This document shows positions 32,871 to 42,815 of a stretch of 64,000 nucleotides of DNA, one piece after another. Numbering within the stretch: position 1 is the stretch's first letter; every line of letters begins with the position of its first letter. Location: contig CM066033.1 in NCBI GenBank assembly GCA_033557465.1, positions 708,941,637-709,005,636 on the forward strand, read 5' to 3'. The notes beneath the pieces are model-generated. The model saw nothing but the letters and a program-made list of their open reading frames with translations, was not told where the DNA came from and made no database searches. A program made the translations under genes and the position numbers. This DNA comes from Ichthyophis bannanicus (Eukaryota > Chordata > Amphibia > Gymnophiona > Ichthyophiidae).

Positions 32871-33765
32871 AGTTAATTCTTTTTTGGCAAGAGTTGGTAG
32901 AGAAGGGAGAAGGTGCCATTCCTGTCGAAGGATACTCACAATGTCTCTGGACAAAGAGGAAAATGTCAGAGCACAGACAACTCTATCTTTCTTAGGACGT
33001 GTAGTATTCTTTAAGAGAGTGGTCCTGTCTGACAACTTTGCTTTTTTGTAGGCTTTCTGAATGACATCTGTTTGATAACCTCTAGCTGCAAATCTTCTGG
33101 CCATGTCCACAGCACTGCGTTCAAAATCCAAAGTGCAGAGTCTTCTGACCCTAAAGAACTGCCCACAGGGAAGATTCTGCTTGAGAGATCTATTGTGAAA
33201 ACTGTCATATCTCAACAAGGAATTCCTATCCGTTTTTTTTTTTTTTGCGATGAAGGTCAGTGATAAACCCTTCTTTATCTTTTTTAATTACAATGTCTAA
33301 ATAAGTAATCTGATCCAGACTGAAGGTGCCTTCAAACTGCAGATTCTCATCTAGGGAATTAAGCCAGCTGAGAAAGATGCCATCCCAAATCATAAAAACA
33401 TTGTCTATATACCGTTTCCACAACTTAATGTGTCTCTGGAAGGGGTAGTTACCTAAATTCTTCTTCTCAAAATCCGCAACATATAAATGGGCCACATCAG
33501 GCGCCATAGAAGAGCCCATAGCAACCCCTTTGACCTGTTTATAAAAAACACCACGGAAGCAAAAAAGGTTCTCGGCCATAGCCAAGGAAGCCATTTGAGT
33601 AAGAAAAACGTTTGGAATACGTACCGGTTTTTCTCTCTGTATAAGAGTATCAGAAATAATATCCAGTGCTGCTTTTTGGGGAATGTTTGTATACAGAGAA
33701 TTAATGTCTAAAGTAACTAAAATGAGATGTTGGTGGTACCCTTGGAACTCACCCTTGTGCGAGAC
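32871..33765 (-). pseudogene. Penelope-like element reverse transcriptase fragment
   Basis: The minus-strand translation from 33765 gives VTLDINSLYTNIP. The frame 33226-33594 then gives FYKQVKGVAMGSSMAPDVAH and KRYIDNVFMIWDG, the Penelope RT with the usual YIDD box changed to YIDN. A poly-T run at 33232-33246 shifts the frame to 32682-33218 (FFRVRRLCT, FAARGYQTDVIQKAYKKA), the Penelope post-RT region. No GIY-YIG endonuclease is recognisable. It is 5'-truncated. Confidence 0.75.
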
Positions 33766-33884
33766 AGGAAATGCTGTTGTTTACCCCTCAGTGCGCGCCG
33801 CCGGGTTCAACTTTAACAGAGTTGTGGAAAAGAAAGGAAATGCAGTTCTTTCTCGTGACTCTGCAGAGCCGGGGCACCGGACCA

Positions 33885-34224
33885 GTCAGGCAAGTGCGGG
33901 GCCTCCCGTGGGATCAAAGGGGGGGGGGTGGCTAGGACTTAAAACGGGCAGATTGGGGAGGCTAGCACTGGTAATGGGCTAATTTTAGGGGGATTAGCAC
34001 TGGTAATGGGCATATCAGGGGGGCTAGGACTGTTAATGTGTTGATTAGGGAAAGCTAGGACTGGGAATGGGCTGATCGAGGGGGGGGCTAGCACTAGTAA
34101 TGGGCTGAGGGGGGACTAGCACTGCAAATGGGCCGATCGTGGGGGGGGAGGGCTAGGATGGTAATGACCTGATTAAGGGAGGCTGGGACTGATAATGGGC
34201 TGATGGGGGAGTTAGAACTGGTAA
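33885..34224. repeat. G-rich minisatellite, left part
   Basis: Degenerate units of about 30-36 bp (GGGCTAGGACTGGTAATGGGCTGAT, key word CTAGxACTGGTAATGGGCTGAT) are the complement of the C-rich minisatellite at 16860-17730. The array is cut at 34224 by DIRS C and resumes at 52584. Confidence 0.85.
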
Positions 34225-34325
34225 AGCACAGTTACTTACCTGTAACAGGTGATCTCTGGGAACAGCAGGAATAAGTCTTCACATATGGGTACGTCGGTAC
34301 CGACGGAGCCTGCGTGGGAACGCTC
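34225..34325 (-). repeat. Right terminal region of DIRS C
   Basis: It starts AGCACAGTTACTTACCTG and includes the perfect palindrome GTCGGTACCGAC at about 34292-34303. Reverse complement: CAGGTAAGTAACTGTGCT, an outward-facing consensus splice donor. Confidence 0.85.
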
Positions 34326-34490
34326 CCCAGCGTCCAATCAGAAAGCCTTTGGGAGCATCCCACAGCGCCTGCGTGCTGCCTTCCCGCCTTTCCAACTGTC
34401 TCTCCTCAGTTGAGTTTTATAGCTGGGAGAGAGAGGGAAAGGAAGAGAGATAGAGAGAGAGAGACAACTCCTAGGGGAGGTGGGTGGGTT

Positions 34491-34588
34491 GTGAAGACTT
34501 ATTCCTGCTGTTCCCAGAGATCACCTGTTACAGGTAAGTAACTGTGCTATCTCCAGGAACAAGCAGGAATGAGTCTTCACATATGGGG
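34491..34588. repeat. Internal complementary region of DIRS C
   Basis: The complements of the two element ends are joined at 34548/34549 (CTGTGCT|ATCTCCAGG). Same architecture and length as in B and D. Confidence 0.85.
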
Positions 34589-34704
34589 ACTCGCTAGCTT
34601 TTGATGCTAGGGAGAGAGCCCATAAGTTGCGTGTCCCTGGGACAGGGCTGCACTTCCCCACCTGGATCTCTGGCATCCCATGAGGGATGGTGGGTAGGAG
34701 TTGA

Positions 34705-35738
34705 TTAAGTATGGAACAGATGTTTGAGAACAGCCTGACCAAACAAGGCATCCCGGTGGGAGTCCTTGTCCAAGCAGTAATGGGCTGTGAAGGTATGAAC
34801 CGAGGCCCAGGTGGCTGCTCGACAGATGTCGTCAACAGACACAGAGTTCAGATGAGCCATTGAGGCTGCCATGGCTCTCACATTGTGAGCTGTGACATGG
34901 CCCTCCAGAGAAATGTTCTTGCTCTGATAGGCGAAAGAAATACATTGGGCAATCCAGTTGGAAAGAGTTCTCTTGGAGACTGGTTGTCCCAAATGAGAAG
35001 GATCAAAAGCAATAAAGAGTTGGGAAGACTTTCTATGTTGCTGTGTCCTCTGTAAGTAAGAAGCTAGAGCTCTTTTATAGTCCAGGGTATGAAGATTCCT
35101 CTCTGCACTTGATGCATGAGGTCCTGGAAAAAAGACAGGTAGGTAGACCTCTTGGTTGAGGTGAAAAGGCGAGAACACCTTAGGCATAAAGTGTGGATTA
35201 GTCCTAAGGACCACCTTGTCATGATGGAACCTTGTATAAGGTGGATTAGCTACTAGTGCTTGCAATTCACTGATGCGGCGTGCTGATGTGATTGCAATGA
35301 GAAAGATAACCTTCCAAGAAAGGTATTTCAAGGAGGTAGTAGCTAAAGGTTCAAAAGGCGGCTGCATAAGCTGACCAAGAACCAAATTTAAGTCCCATGC
35401 TACCGGTGGTGGTCTAATGGGAGTCTGTTAAAAGAAGGCCTCTCATGAACCTTGCTACAAGGGGATGAGAGGAAACAGGTTGTCCATTTAGAGGCTTGAG
35501 GGAAGCTGCAATAGCACTCAGATGGACTCTTACTGAATTTGTCTTAAGGCCTGCATTAGGCAGATGAAGGAGATACTCCAGCAACAATTCCAGAGGTATG
35601 GCACGGGGGTTAAGACCCTTCTCAGAACACCAGATGGTAAACCTTTTCCACTTGAAGGCGTAAGAACGTCTAGTGGAAGGTTTTCTGGAAGCATAAAGAA
35701 CATCTTTCACTTGTTGAGAAAGAGGAAGATCCTGGAGA
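34705..35738 (-). pseudogene. DIRS tyrosine recombinase, one frameshift (element C)
   Basis: The frame 34705-35385 carries the catalytic domain: ARRISELQAL (first Arg), TAHNVRAMAAS (His-x-x-Arg) and FTAHYCLDKDS (nucleophilic Tyr). The N-terminal SAM-like region (STRRSYAFKWKRFTIWC, LKTNSVRVHLSAIAAS) is in the 35414-35738 part of another frame. A 2-base loss near 35425 (relative to B and D) separates them. All catalytic residues are present, so this copy is close to intact. The stop is TAA at 34705. Confidence 0.8.
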
Positions 35739-35739
35739 T

Positions 35740-36869
35740 CTAGGCCTTCAGCAACCAAGCCCTGAGATGCAGAGACTGGGGATTGGGATGCCACAACTTT
35801 CCGTCCTCCTGAGAGAGGAGGTCTGGAGCAGACCCTAACTCTAGGGAGGGAGCTTGAGAGAGATGTAGAAGCAGAGGGTACCACACTTGCCGTGGCCAAT
35901 GTGGAGCTATGAGAATCATGTGCCCTCTGTCTCTCTGAAGCTTGAACAGGGTTTTGGGAATTAGGGGAATGGGTGGAAAGGCATACAGGAAGTCTTGACC
36001 CCAATGAAGGAGGAAAGCATCCCTTGCCTGAGCCCCCTGAGCCGGAGTTCTGGAACAGAACCGGGGAAGTTTGGCATTCCACAGACTTGCAAAGAGGTCT
36101 ATGTCCGGGGTTCCCCAAATTTGAAAAATATTGGATACCTGGTCCATATGTAGGGACCACTCGTGTGGAAGCAGAACTCGACTGAGAGTTTTGAACACCT
36201 GGAAGATAGACTGCCAGAAGATGAATGTGATGCTCTCTGGCAAGGGCCCACAGTTGCAGAGCTTCGTTGCAAAGCGACAGAGAGCCAGTTCCTCCCTGCT
36301 TGTTTATATAGAACATGGCTACCTGATTGTCCGTGTGGATAAGGACTGTCTTGTGGCTGAGCAGGGTGTGGAAAACTCGCAGAGCAAGGAAGATTGCTCT
36401 GAGTTCCAAGAGATTGATATGTAGACAAGTCTCCTGTGGGGACCAGATGTCCTGGGTGGAGAGGTCCTGAAGATGAGCTCCCCAGCCCATTGGAGAAGCA
36501 TCTGTTGTAAGAGTTGCCTGGGGTAGAGGCTGTTGAAAGGGGGACCCCAGCAACAGGTTTTGAGGGGACTTGCACCACTGGAGGGACAAAATGAGGCGAC
36601 TTATGTTTGCTATTTTGTCTGACAGGCAGCCTAATGCCTGGGTCCATTGGGTGGATAAAGTCCACTGAGCTGCTCTCATGTGAAGGCGAGCATATGGTAC
36701 CACATGAACGGTGGGATGCCATGTGGCCTAGCAACTGTAACATCTCTTGAGCAGTTAGGAGGGGCTTCAACTCTGCTTGAGAAGCTAACTGCACCAAGCG
36801 AAGGCAACGGGCATGGGGAAGATAGGCCCTTGCCCTTGTGGTATCCAGCAACGCCCCTATAAACTCCAG
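35740..36869 (-). pseudogene. DIRS ORF2 C-terminal part: RNase H and methyltransferase-like (element C)
   Basis: The region continues from the RT across the retroviral insertion. RNase H: TTDASPMGWGAHL, LLELRAIFLALR and HTDNQVAMFYINKQGG (36140-36530). The methyltransferase-like domain is in 35740-36243: PDIDLFASLWNAKLP, LYAFPPIPLIPKTL and ILIAPHWPRQVWYPLL, ending LHLRAWLLKA and stop at 35740. The FPPIPLI segment resembles the DPPY-type motif of adenine methyltransferases. A frame change near 36190 separates the two parts. Confidence 0.75.
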
Positions 36870-36873
36870 GGAC

Positions 36874-37540
36874 TGTAGGCCGGGTCCACCTACAAAGTCT
36901 CCCCAATTACCAATAAACAGTTCAGACAGCAAGTTGCTCAGCTACAAAAAAAAATTTTTATTTGGCACAGCAAACAAATGGTTATAGATGCAGATAGCAA
37001 GTGCCTGTCTGAGGGACAGTGGGGCAGACTTCTCTCTGCAAGGGGAGAAAAGAACTGCCCAAGACCCTCTAAAATTGCTGTCTTATATATACCTCTCTGC
37101 TTCAAATTCTAAATAGTTTCAGCAAATGCAAAACTCTTTCCCAGGGCCTTCTATGGTTATGCAGCTAGATCTGCTGATCAAGGCTTGCCTATCTATGCAA
37201 TCAATCATAGCCCTCTGCCTCCTCCTGTGTTTTTCCATCTGCTGGCACCAATTGAAACCTTCAGGGCAAGAGCATTAGTTGAATTCCTGGCTTGACCTGT
37301 TTGAACCTAGGCTTATATCCTTGGACACTTCTGTCCAAAGTATAGCTTTTTTAGGCTTTATAACAGTAGTAAGCTGCATGTACTCTTTTCCTGTTGCCCA
37401 CCTGTTTTGTACCAACCATATGTTGCTGTGTCTGTTTCAAACAGGCCAGAGTGCAGTTATAAGGCAGATATATGCAATCATAAGGCAAACATATAAAGCA
37501 GATCTGAGCTGATTATCCCTTTATTCCAATTATCCCTTCA
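36874..37540 (-). repeat. ERV 3' LTR
   Basis: The 667 bp LTR runs TGAAGGGATA to CGGCCTACA on the minus strand (TG...CA ends). It contains a TATA box (minus GTATATATAAG, plus 37083-37093) and an AATAAA polyadenylation signal (plus TTTATT 36957-36962). It differs from the 5' LTR at few positions: C/T at the GGG(C/T)AAGAG site, one A/C change plus one base in the A-run near 36950, and a 2-base AT unit near 37470. Confidence 0.95.
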
Positions 37541-37570
37541 TTCGCCACTTTTTCTTTTCCTTTTTGTCTG
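37541..37570 (-). promoter_or_regulatory. Purine-rich tract before the 3' LTR
   Basis: On the minus strand the bases just before the LTR are purine-rich (AAAAAGGAAAAGAAAAAG followed by TGGCGAA), the expected plus-strand primer position. Confidence 0.6.
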
Positions 37571-37596
37571 TGTGGAGGGAAGCGAAAGTAATCCCA

Positions 37597-39365
37597 CTAA
37601 GGGGCATGGATAACAACCATTTGAGACAGAGAGGGATCATTGAGAGGCAACCGCTGGTACTGTTCCATAGATACAATGTACATGGTTTTAGTGCTTTGCA
37701 GCATCATTCGTTTACAACAGGCAAGTAAAATGGATAAAGCACAACAGGCAATGATTGCAAAACAAGCTATACTTAAAAGCGTAATAAAGAAGGCTTTAAG
37801 TCCTACACCTAAACTAGCAAACCATGAAGCAATACTACCCCAGATATTATCAAGTTGAAGTCCCCCCTTAAAATCATCAATATGCAACTCAGAGAGATGC
37901 TTTATCTTATTCATAGCATCAAGAACAAAATGGTATGGTTAGCGATGACCGTACAACAGTTTGTAGCATTAATGAAAGTGCATGTTCCACCTTCAGCAGC
38001 CAAAAGTAAATCCAAAGCTTGCCTATTCTGCAGAGTCATTTGTGTATTTTGCTCAAGGGACTCAGCTAGGCGTGAGATAGATTCGGTAACAGCTTTCATT
38101 TGAATATGCAACAAACATTGCAAACGGCGTACAGCCATACCAAGCTCAGCAGTTAGGGCGGGGGTGGCAAAGGGAATCCAGGCCGTTGCGTTAAGGGCAT
38201 CCAAACGAGTTTTAGTCATGGAATAAGTGGAATTGATATACTCGAATGAGGCCTGAATGGCATCATCCTCAGCTATAGAGGAATCCCAGGGGCTAGCATA
38301 AGCTGAGGAGCTACGTTTTAATCTATGCAGGGTGGAGCGAGAAGCAGAATGATGGGTAACATTAAGAGGTATCAAGACAGAAAAAGAAGAAACTTTAACC
38401 AAAGCACAGGGTAATAGGGAGAGGTTAATTACTTGATACAGAGTTTCCCCACACAACCAATAATGACCCATTACAGCAAAGAGGTTTGTAGCAGGTGTCC
38501 ATATGCGACTCATATGATGCCCATCAAACCACTTAACAGACGATTTACCCGTGGTAGCTGAGGTAAGATCCCTCCTGAAACTGGACATTGGGAGATAGCA
38601 AGAAGTATATGGAGATTCATTCTGAGAACCTGTTGTCAGCACAGCTGAACCATCGTGGTAAATGGGACCAACCCCCACATACCAGCGGAAGTCAGATCCA
38701 CTAAACACTACCGGGCTCCTTGTAATATTTCTCCAATCATATTTCATATTGGAGGGGTCCATATTACCGGATTGATTATACCACTTTACCATGACAGAAT
38801 TACTAGCAAAATGAAAGGATCCATTAATAACATTATACGACAGGTTACACCTGTCTGAAAAAGCAATGGATACATTTGTTATTAAACATAGATCAAATAT
38901 CATATTCGGGTCAACATATACACGCAAAGGGTCATGTATCATATTCATTGCATGCCACGTCTGGGAACAATTAAAAGCTTCATAACAACTGGCAGAAAAA
39001 TTATTATTATCTACACAAGCAAGCTGTCCTGCATACTCATTTAAAGGAACCTTTGAAACATGTACTGGAGCATATGATACACCCTTCGGTAAAGGGGTAC
39101 AAATAATGCAGTCTGCAATGTTCATCAGGGAAACAATGTGTAATACTGATTGCTTCCACAAGTTCAGAGAGCCTTCAGGCAAAGCTCGGGGTAATCGAGA
39201 TATCGTCTGGTTAGTCTGGTTCCATCCATGGAGAAACAAAGCTAGCTGTCCATCTGGATGTAAACACTCAATAAGGAGGACGATTATGACAGAGATTCCC
39301 AGAAGAAGGCACAGGGATGCCCACGGAGCAGGCTTGACAGCGATCATCTTTGGTACTAATAACAT
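37597..39365 (-). pseudogene. env: ERV env, frameshifted
   Basis: The SU/TM envelope precursor. The main frame 37911-39365 (484 residues) has a hydrophobic signal-like segment at 15-34, many N-x-S/T sites, a CIIC (CxxC) motif at 86-89 and RLKR (furin-like) at 348-351. An immunosuppressive-domain-like LQNRQALDLLL is at 445-455, then Cys-x7-Cys-Cys at 462-471. No obviously hydrophobic fusion peptide directly follows RLKR. One base shift near 37912 ends this frame. The other frame (37597-37914) carries the membrane-proximal part, a membrane anchor (AFFITLLSIACFAIIACC) and a short tail. Starts 46 bp after the integrase stop. Confidence 0.85.
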
Positions 39366-39411
39366 AGCACTGTGGTGAGAACACGTGAGTTCTGTAGGGA
39401 AATAAAACTGA

Positions 39412-40311
39412 TTAATCAGATGGGACAGCTGGAGACGCTTTTAGATGGCTGACATGCACGCAAGTATCAGTATCATTCAGTCTGGCAGCAAAAGGGGAAG
39501 CAGCAGTGACAACGTGGGGTCCTGAAAAGGTTGGGCAGTCCCAGGATGCACGAACACAATTTCTTTTATAGACAGTGGACCCTACAGGGAAGCAGGGTAA
39601 TAAGGATGGACTGGACACAGATTGTGTGACTGCTACTCGGTCAGCAATTTCTTGGAGCGCAGTCCGGAGTCCTGCAAGGTAAGCAGAGAGACTATCATGA
39701 ATCGGAACCTGGGACTGTGATAAATTAGTTGTGCGCATACGCCGGCCAGTGGCCATTTCATGAGGTGTCAGATGTAATCGCTTGATCGGGCTATTACGCA
39801 GCTGAAACAAACACATTGGTAATGCTTGTAGCCAGGTCATGTGACCAGAAGCGCAAATCTTTCTGAGTTGAGTTTTCAAAATGCCATTACATCGTTCAAC
39901 AAGACCATTGGAAGTAGGTTTATACACAGAAACATACTTCCACTGAACAGGAAGATACTGGGTGAGTGCAGTCACAAGAGCATTACGAAAGTGAGAGCCA
40001 TTATCAGAATATATGACTTTAGGAATGCCAAATCGTGGAATTATTTGTGTTAGCAAAACCTCTACTACTTCTTCAGCAGTCTCTCTATTGCAGGGGAAAG
40101 CCTCAATCCATTTAGACCAAGGGCAAACCCACACTAAAAGGTACCGCTTCTGAGCACATCTGTGAATCATGTCAGTGAAATCGACATACCAGGATTCAAA
40201 AGGACCACTTAGAACCGGGAGGTGACCTTTGACTATAGCCTTTCCCCCTGGCTGAGAGTTCAGAATACACATGGGACATTTAGCTACTAGTTCCTGAATG
40301 CGATTTTTCAT
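39412..40311 (-). pseudogene. pol: ERV integrase part of pol, frame-separated
   Basis: A 299-residue frame with CPMC (second half of the HHCC zinc motif) at 12-15 and the catalytic triad D44 (VDFTD), D103 (SDNGSHF) and E139 (GLVERCNG), spaced 35 residues between the last two as in DD35E integrases. Later LTPHEMATGRR resembles the gamma-type region after the core. It is separated from the upstream pol frame by a one-base shift at a run of five identical bases near 40322-40326. The HxxxH half (LIHDIYH) lies in that upstream frame. Confidence 0.9.
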
Positions 40312-42815
40312 GTGTGGACACCAAAAATGTCCTCGAGCATGCTGTAAACATTTGCAGCACTAGAATGATAGATATCATGAATGAGTTCTGTGAGGCGTTT
40401 CAGTGCTACATAACAGATACAGAGTTTTCCTGATGGATGTACCCACATTTTCTTAATTTGGGAACAACCTAGTCTCTCCCAGTTTCCTATCTCATGAGAA
40501 ACAGCATCTTTCTGATAATCAGCAAGGTCAGGTACTAAATAGATCTGTGATCTGGTGACAGGTAAGGTCAGGGAAGCATTACTAGTTACTTCTTTGGCTA
40601 ACTGATCTGCCAGGGCATTGCCCATCTGGCGGAAAGAGTCTCCCTGTGTATGTCCAGGAACCCATTCACAGCACAGAAACAGATTGTTGATTCTGCGTTT
40701 CTCTAAACACTCATAAATTTGATGTATCTCATCAAGATGTGAGATTGAGCTGGCTGAAGAGGTGATAAAACCTCTTTGTGACCATTTCTGATGAAGCACT
40801 GTCAGCACTTGTGCTGCATAATGGGAGTCAGTGAATATGATAATGTTCTGTTTCTCCTGATGCAGTAAGACTGCCAAAATTGCACAGAGTTCGGCACCTT
40901 GAGCGCTGTAAGTACTTAGCAACTGATATTGCAGGACATCTAGAATATCACCAGAAGGAGATATCTGTACTGCACTGAAACCAGAACATAGTGACGTCTC
41001 AGAACCGTCAGTGAACCAGACTTCAGAATTGACAGGCATTTCATGAAGAGACAAAATATTATCTGCGAAAGAAAAAATGGGGACCTTATCTCCTTCCTCA
41101 CCAACAATAACAGAAACTAAATTTTGTAGGTAACCAAAAGGGTGACTTGCAGGGAATGGCTTAATGAGTATATGACTCCGTAGCAGGGCAGCACACAGCT
41201 GGTGCACCCGATGTGGGGTAAAGTGGAGAGTATTACTGCATAACAATGCCTCTACATCACCGGAGCAATACACAGTGAGTCGCAAGGGATGAAAGGTGTT
41301 ATAGGTCTTCCTGACTGCCTCACTGGTGGCTACTAACCCTCTCTCAACATCAGGCAGAACTATTTCTGTAACAGAAAAAGACCCTGACAAGTAGGACACA
41401 ATTTTACCATCATCCTGATAGATCACAGCTGCCCATGTGTGATGTCCGTGAAAGCTAATGAGAAACATCTCCTTTGAATAGTCAGGGAGACAGAGACTTG
41501 GTGTGTGCGAGACATCAGTCAAAAGAGACTGAAGCAAAATCTGGTCAGGAGCTGACAGGCTGATAACAGTCGACCCCTTAGCCACCACTTTTAAATATTT
41601 GCGAAAGGGATGTGTGTGTTGACTGTGACCTGGGATCCAATTACGGCAGAAGTTTATCATGCCGAGCAGAGATCGCAATTGCTTTACAGTGGTAGGCATC
41701 TGCAATTGCAAGCAGTGTTGTTTAGTTTTCTCTGTCAGAGACAGCATTCCATCTCCTACTAGGAAACCCAGAAAAGTGACTTCAGTTTGGCAGATCTGTG
41801 CCTTGGCCATATTAATCTGGTAACCACTTTCCAAAAGATAACAAACAAGTTTATCTGTGAGGGCCAGGTTTGTTGCAGCCTCAGCTGTGGAAAGCAGTAA
41901 GTCATCTACATACTGTAACAAAGACACATTGCTGGGCAACTCTGCCCTGAATGATTGCAAATCAGCAACTAGTGCTTGAGAGAATATGGAAGGACTTTCC
42001 ACGTATCCTTGGGGTAACCTGGTCCACTGATAATGCTGACCCTCAAAAATAAATGCCAGAAACTGCTTGGATGTGGGTTCGACTTCTATCCCAAAAAAGG
42101 CATGGGAAAGGTCCAGAACAGTATGATATTTGTACAGAGTAGCTGTTGTCAGCAATGTGGCAGGGTTTGAGACTACTGGAAACTGTGGTTCAATAACACT
42201 GTTAAGTGCACGTAAGTCATGAACTATTCTCCACTTCCCATTAGGCTTTTTCACAGGGAATAGTGGAGTGTTGTATGGGGAGTTACTGAGTTCAATGATT
42301 CCATGCTGTAACAGTTCCTGAATCTCCTGGCGAGATCCCTGCAGGGCCTCCGGTTGGAGAGGATACTGCGGAATCTTTGGTGGTTTACAGCCAGGCTTAA
42401 TATGAATAGTAACAGGCAGATGTGATTTAACTCTGCCATAAGGGCTGAGGAGCAGTGACCGCTCAGGGCCTTTTTCTCCTAGCGGACCATAGGTGAATTC
42501 AACCTGTAATTTCACCAATAAGTCCCTACCCATCAAATTTACTGGGCAATATGGGGCAAACAGAAAAGAATGAGAAATCTGCTGATCTCCTATTCTTAAA
42601 CAAATAGGTGTAGTTAGGTAAGATGTAAGGGGTCTACCATCAAAACCAGTGGTAGTCATTTTCTTTCTACTAAGCTGGCATCTCTGTGGTAAAGCAGTTA
42701 ATACAGAGGAAGTGGCTCCTGTATCAAGTAACATTTCTGTGGGCTCATCATTAAGATATACTGTGATCAGAGGTTCCTGATATGTGAGCCTCGCCTGTAA
42801 GATATAGATTCCCAG
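40308..42815 (-). pseudogene. pol: ERV protease-reverse transcriptase-RNase H
   Basis: An 808-residue open frame counted from an internal Met. Protease: LLDTGATSS (2-10) and NLMGRDLL (67-73). RT: FPVKKPNGKWRIVHDLRALN (159-178), TVLDLSHAFF (205-214) and QYVDDLLLS (274-282). RNase H: WFTDGSETS, AELCAIL and IFTDSHYAAQVL in the last third. In-frame with the gag stop, it has 27 open codons upstream (to 42815), so it is likely made by stop readthrough. Frame ends at 40308 where integrase continues after a one-base shift. Confidence 0.9.

Noticed and set aside
34705..35738. Host or phage-type integrase gene
   Set aside because: The tyrosine recombinase lies in DIRS order with RT and gag, and has paralogues at 19494-20346 and 55080-56109, so it belongs to the transposon.
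35414..36703. Long 429-residue frame as a distinct protein
   Set aside because: Only its ends follow the real DIRS frames (RNase H start and recombinase N-terminus). The middle is the methyltransferase region read out of frame.
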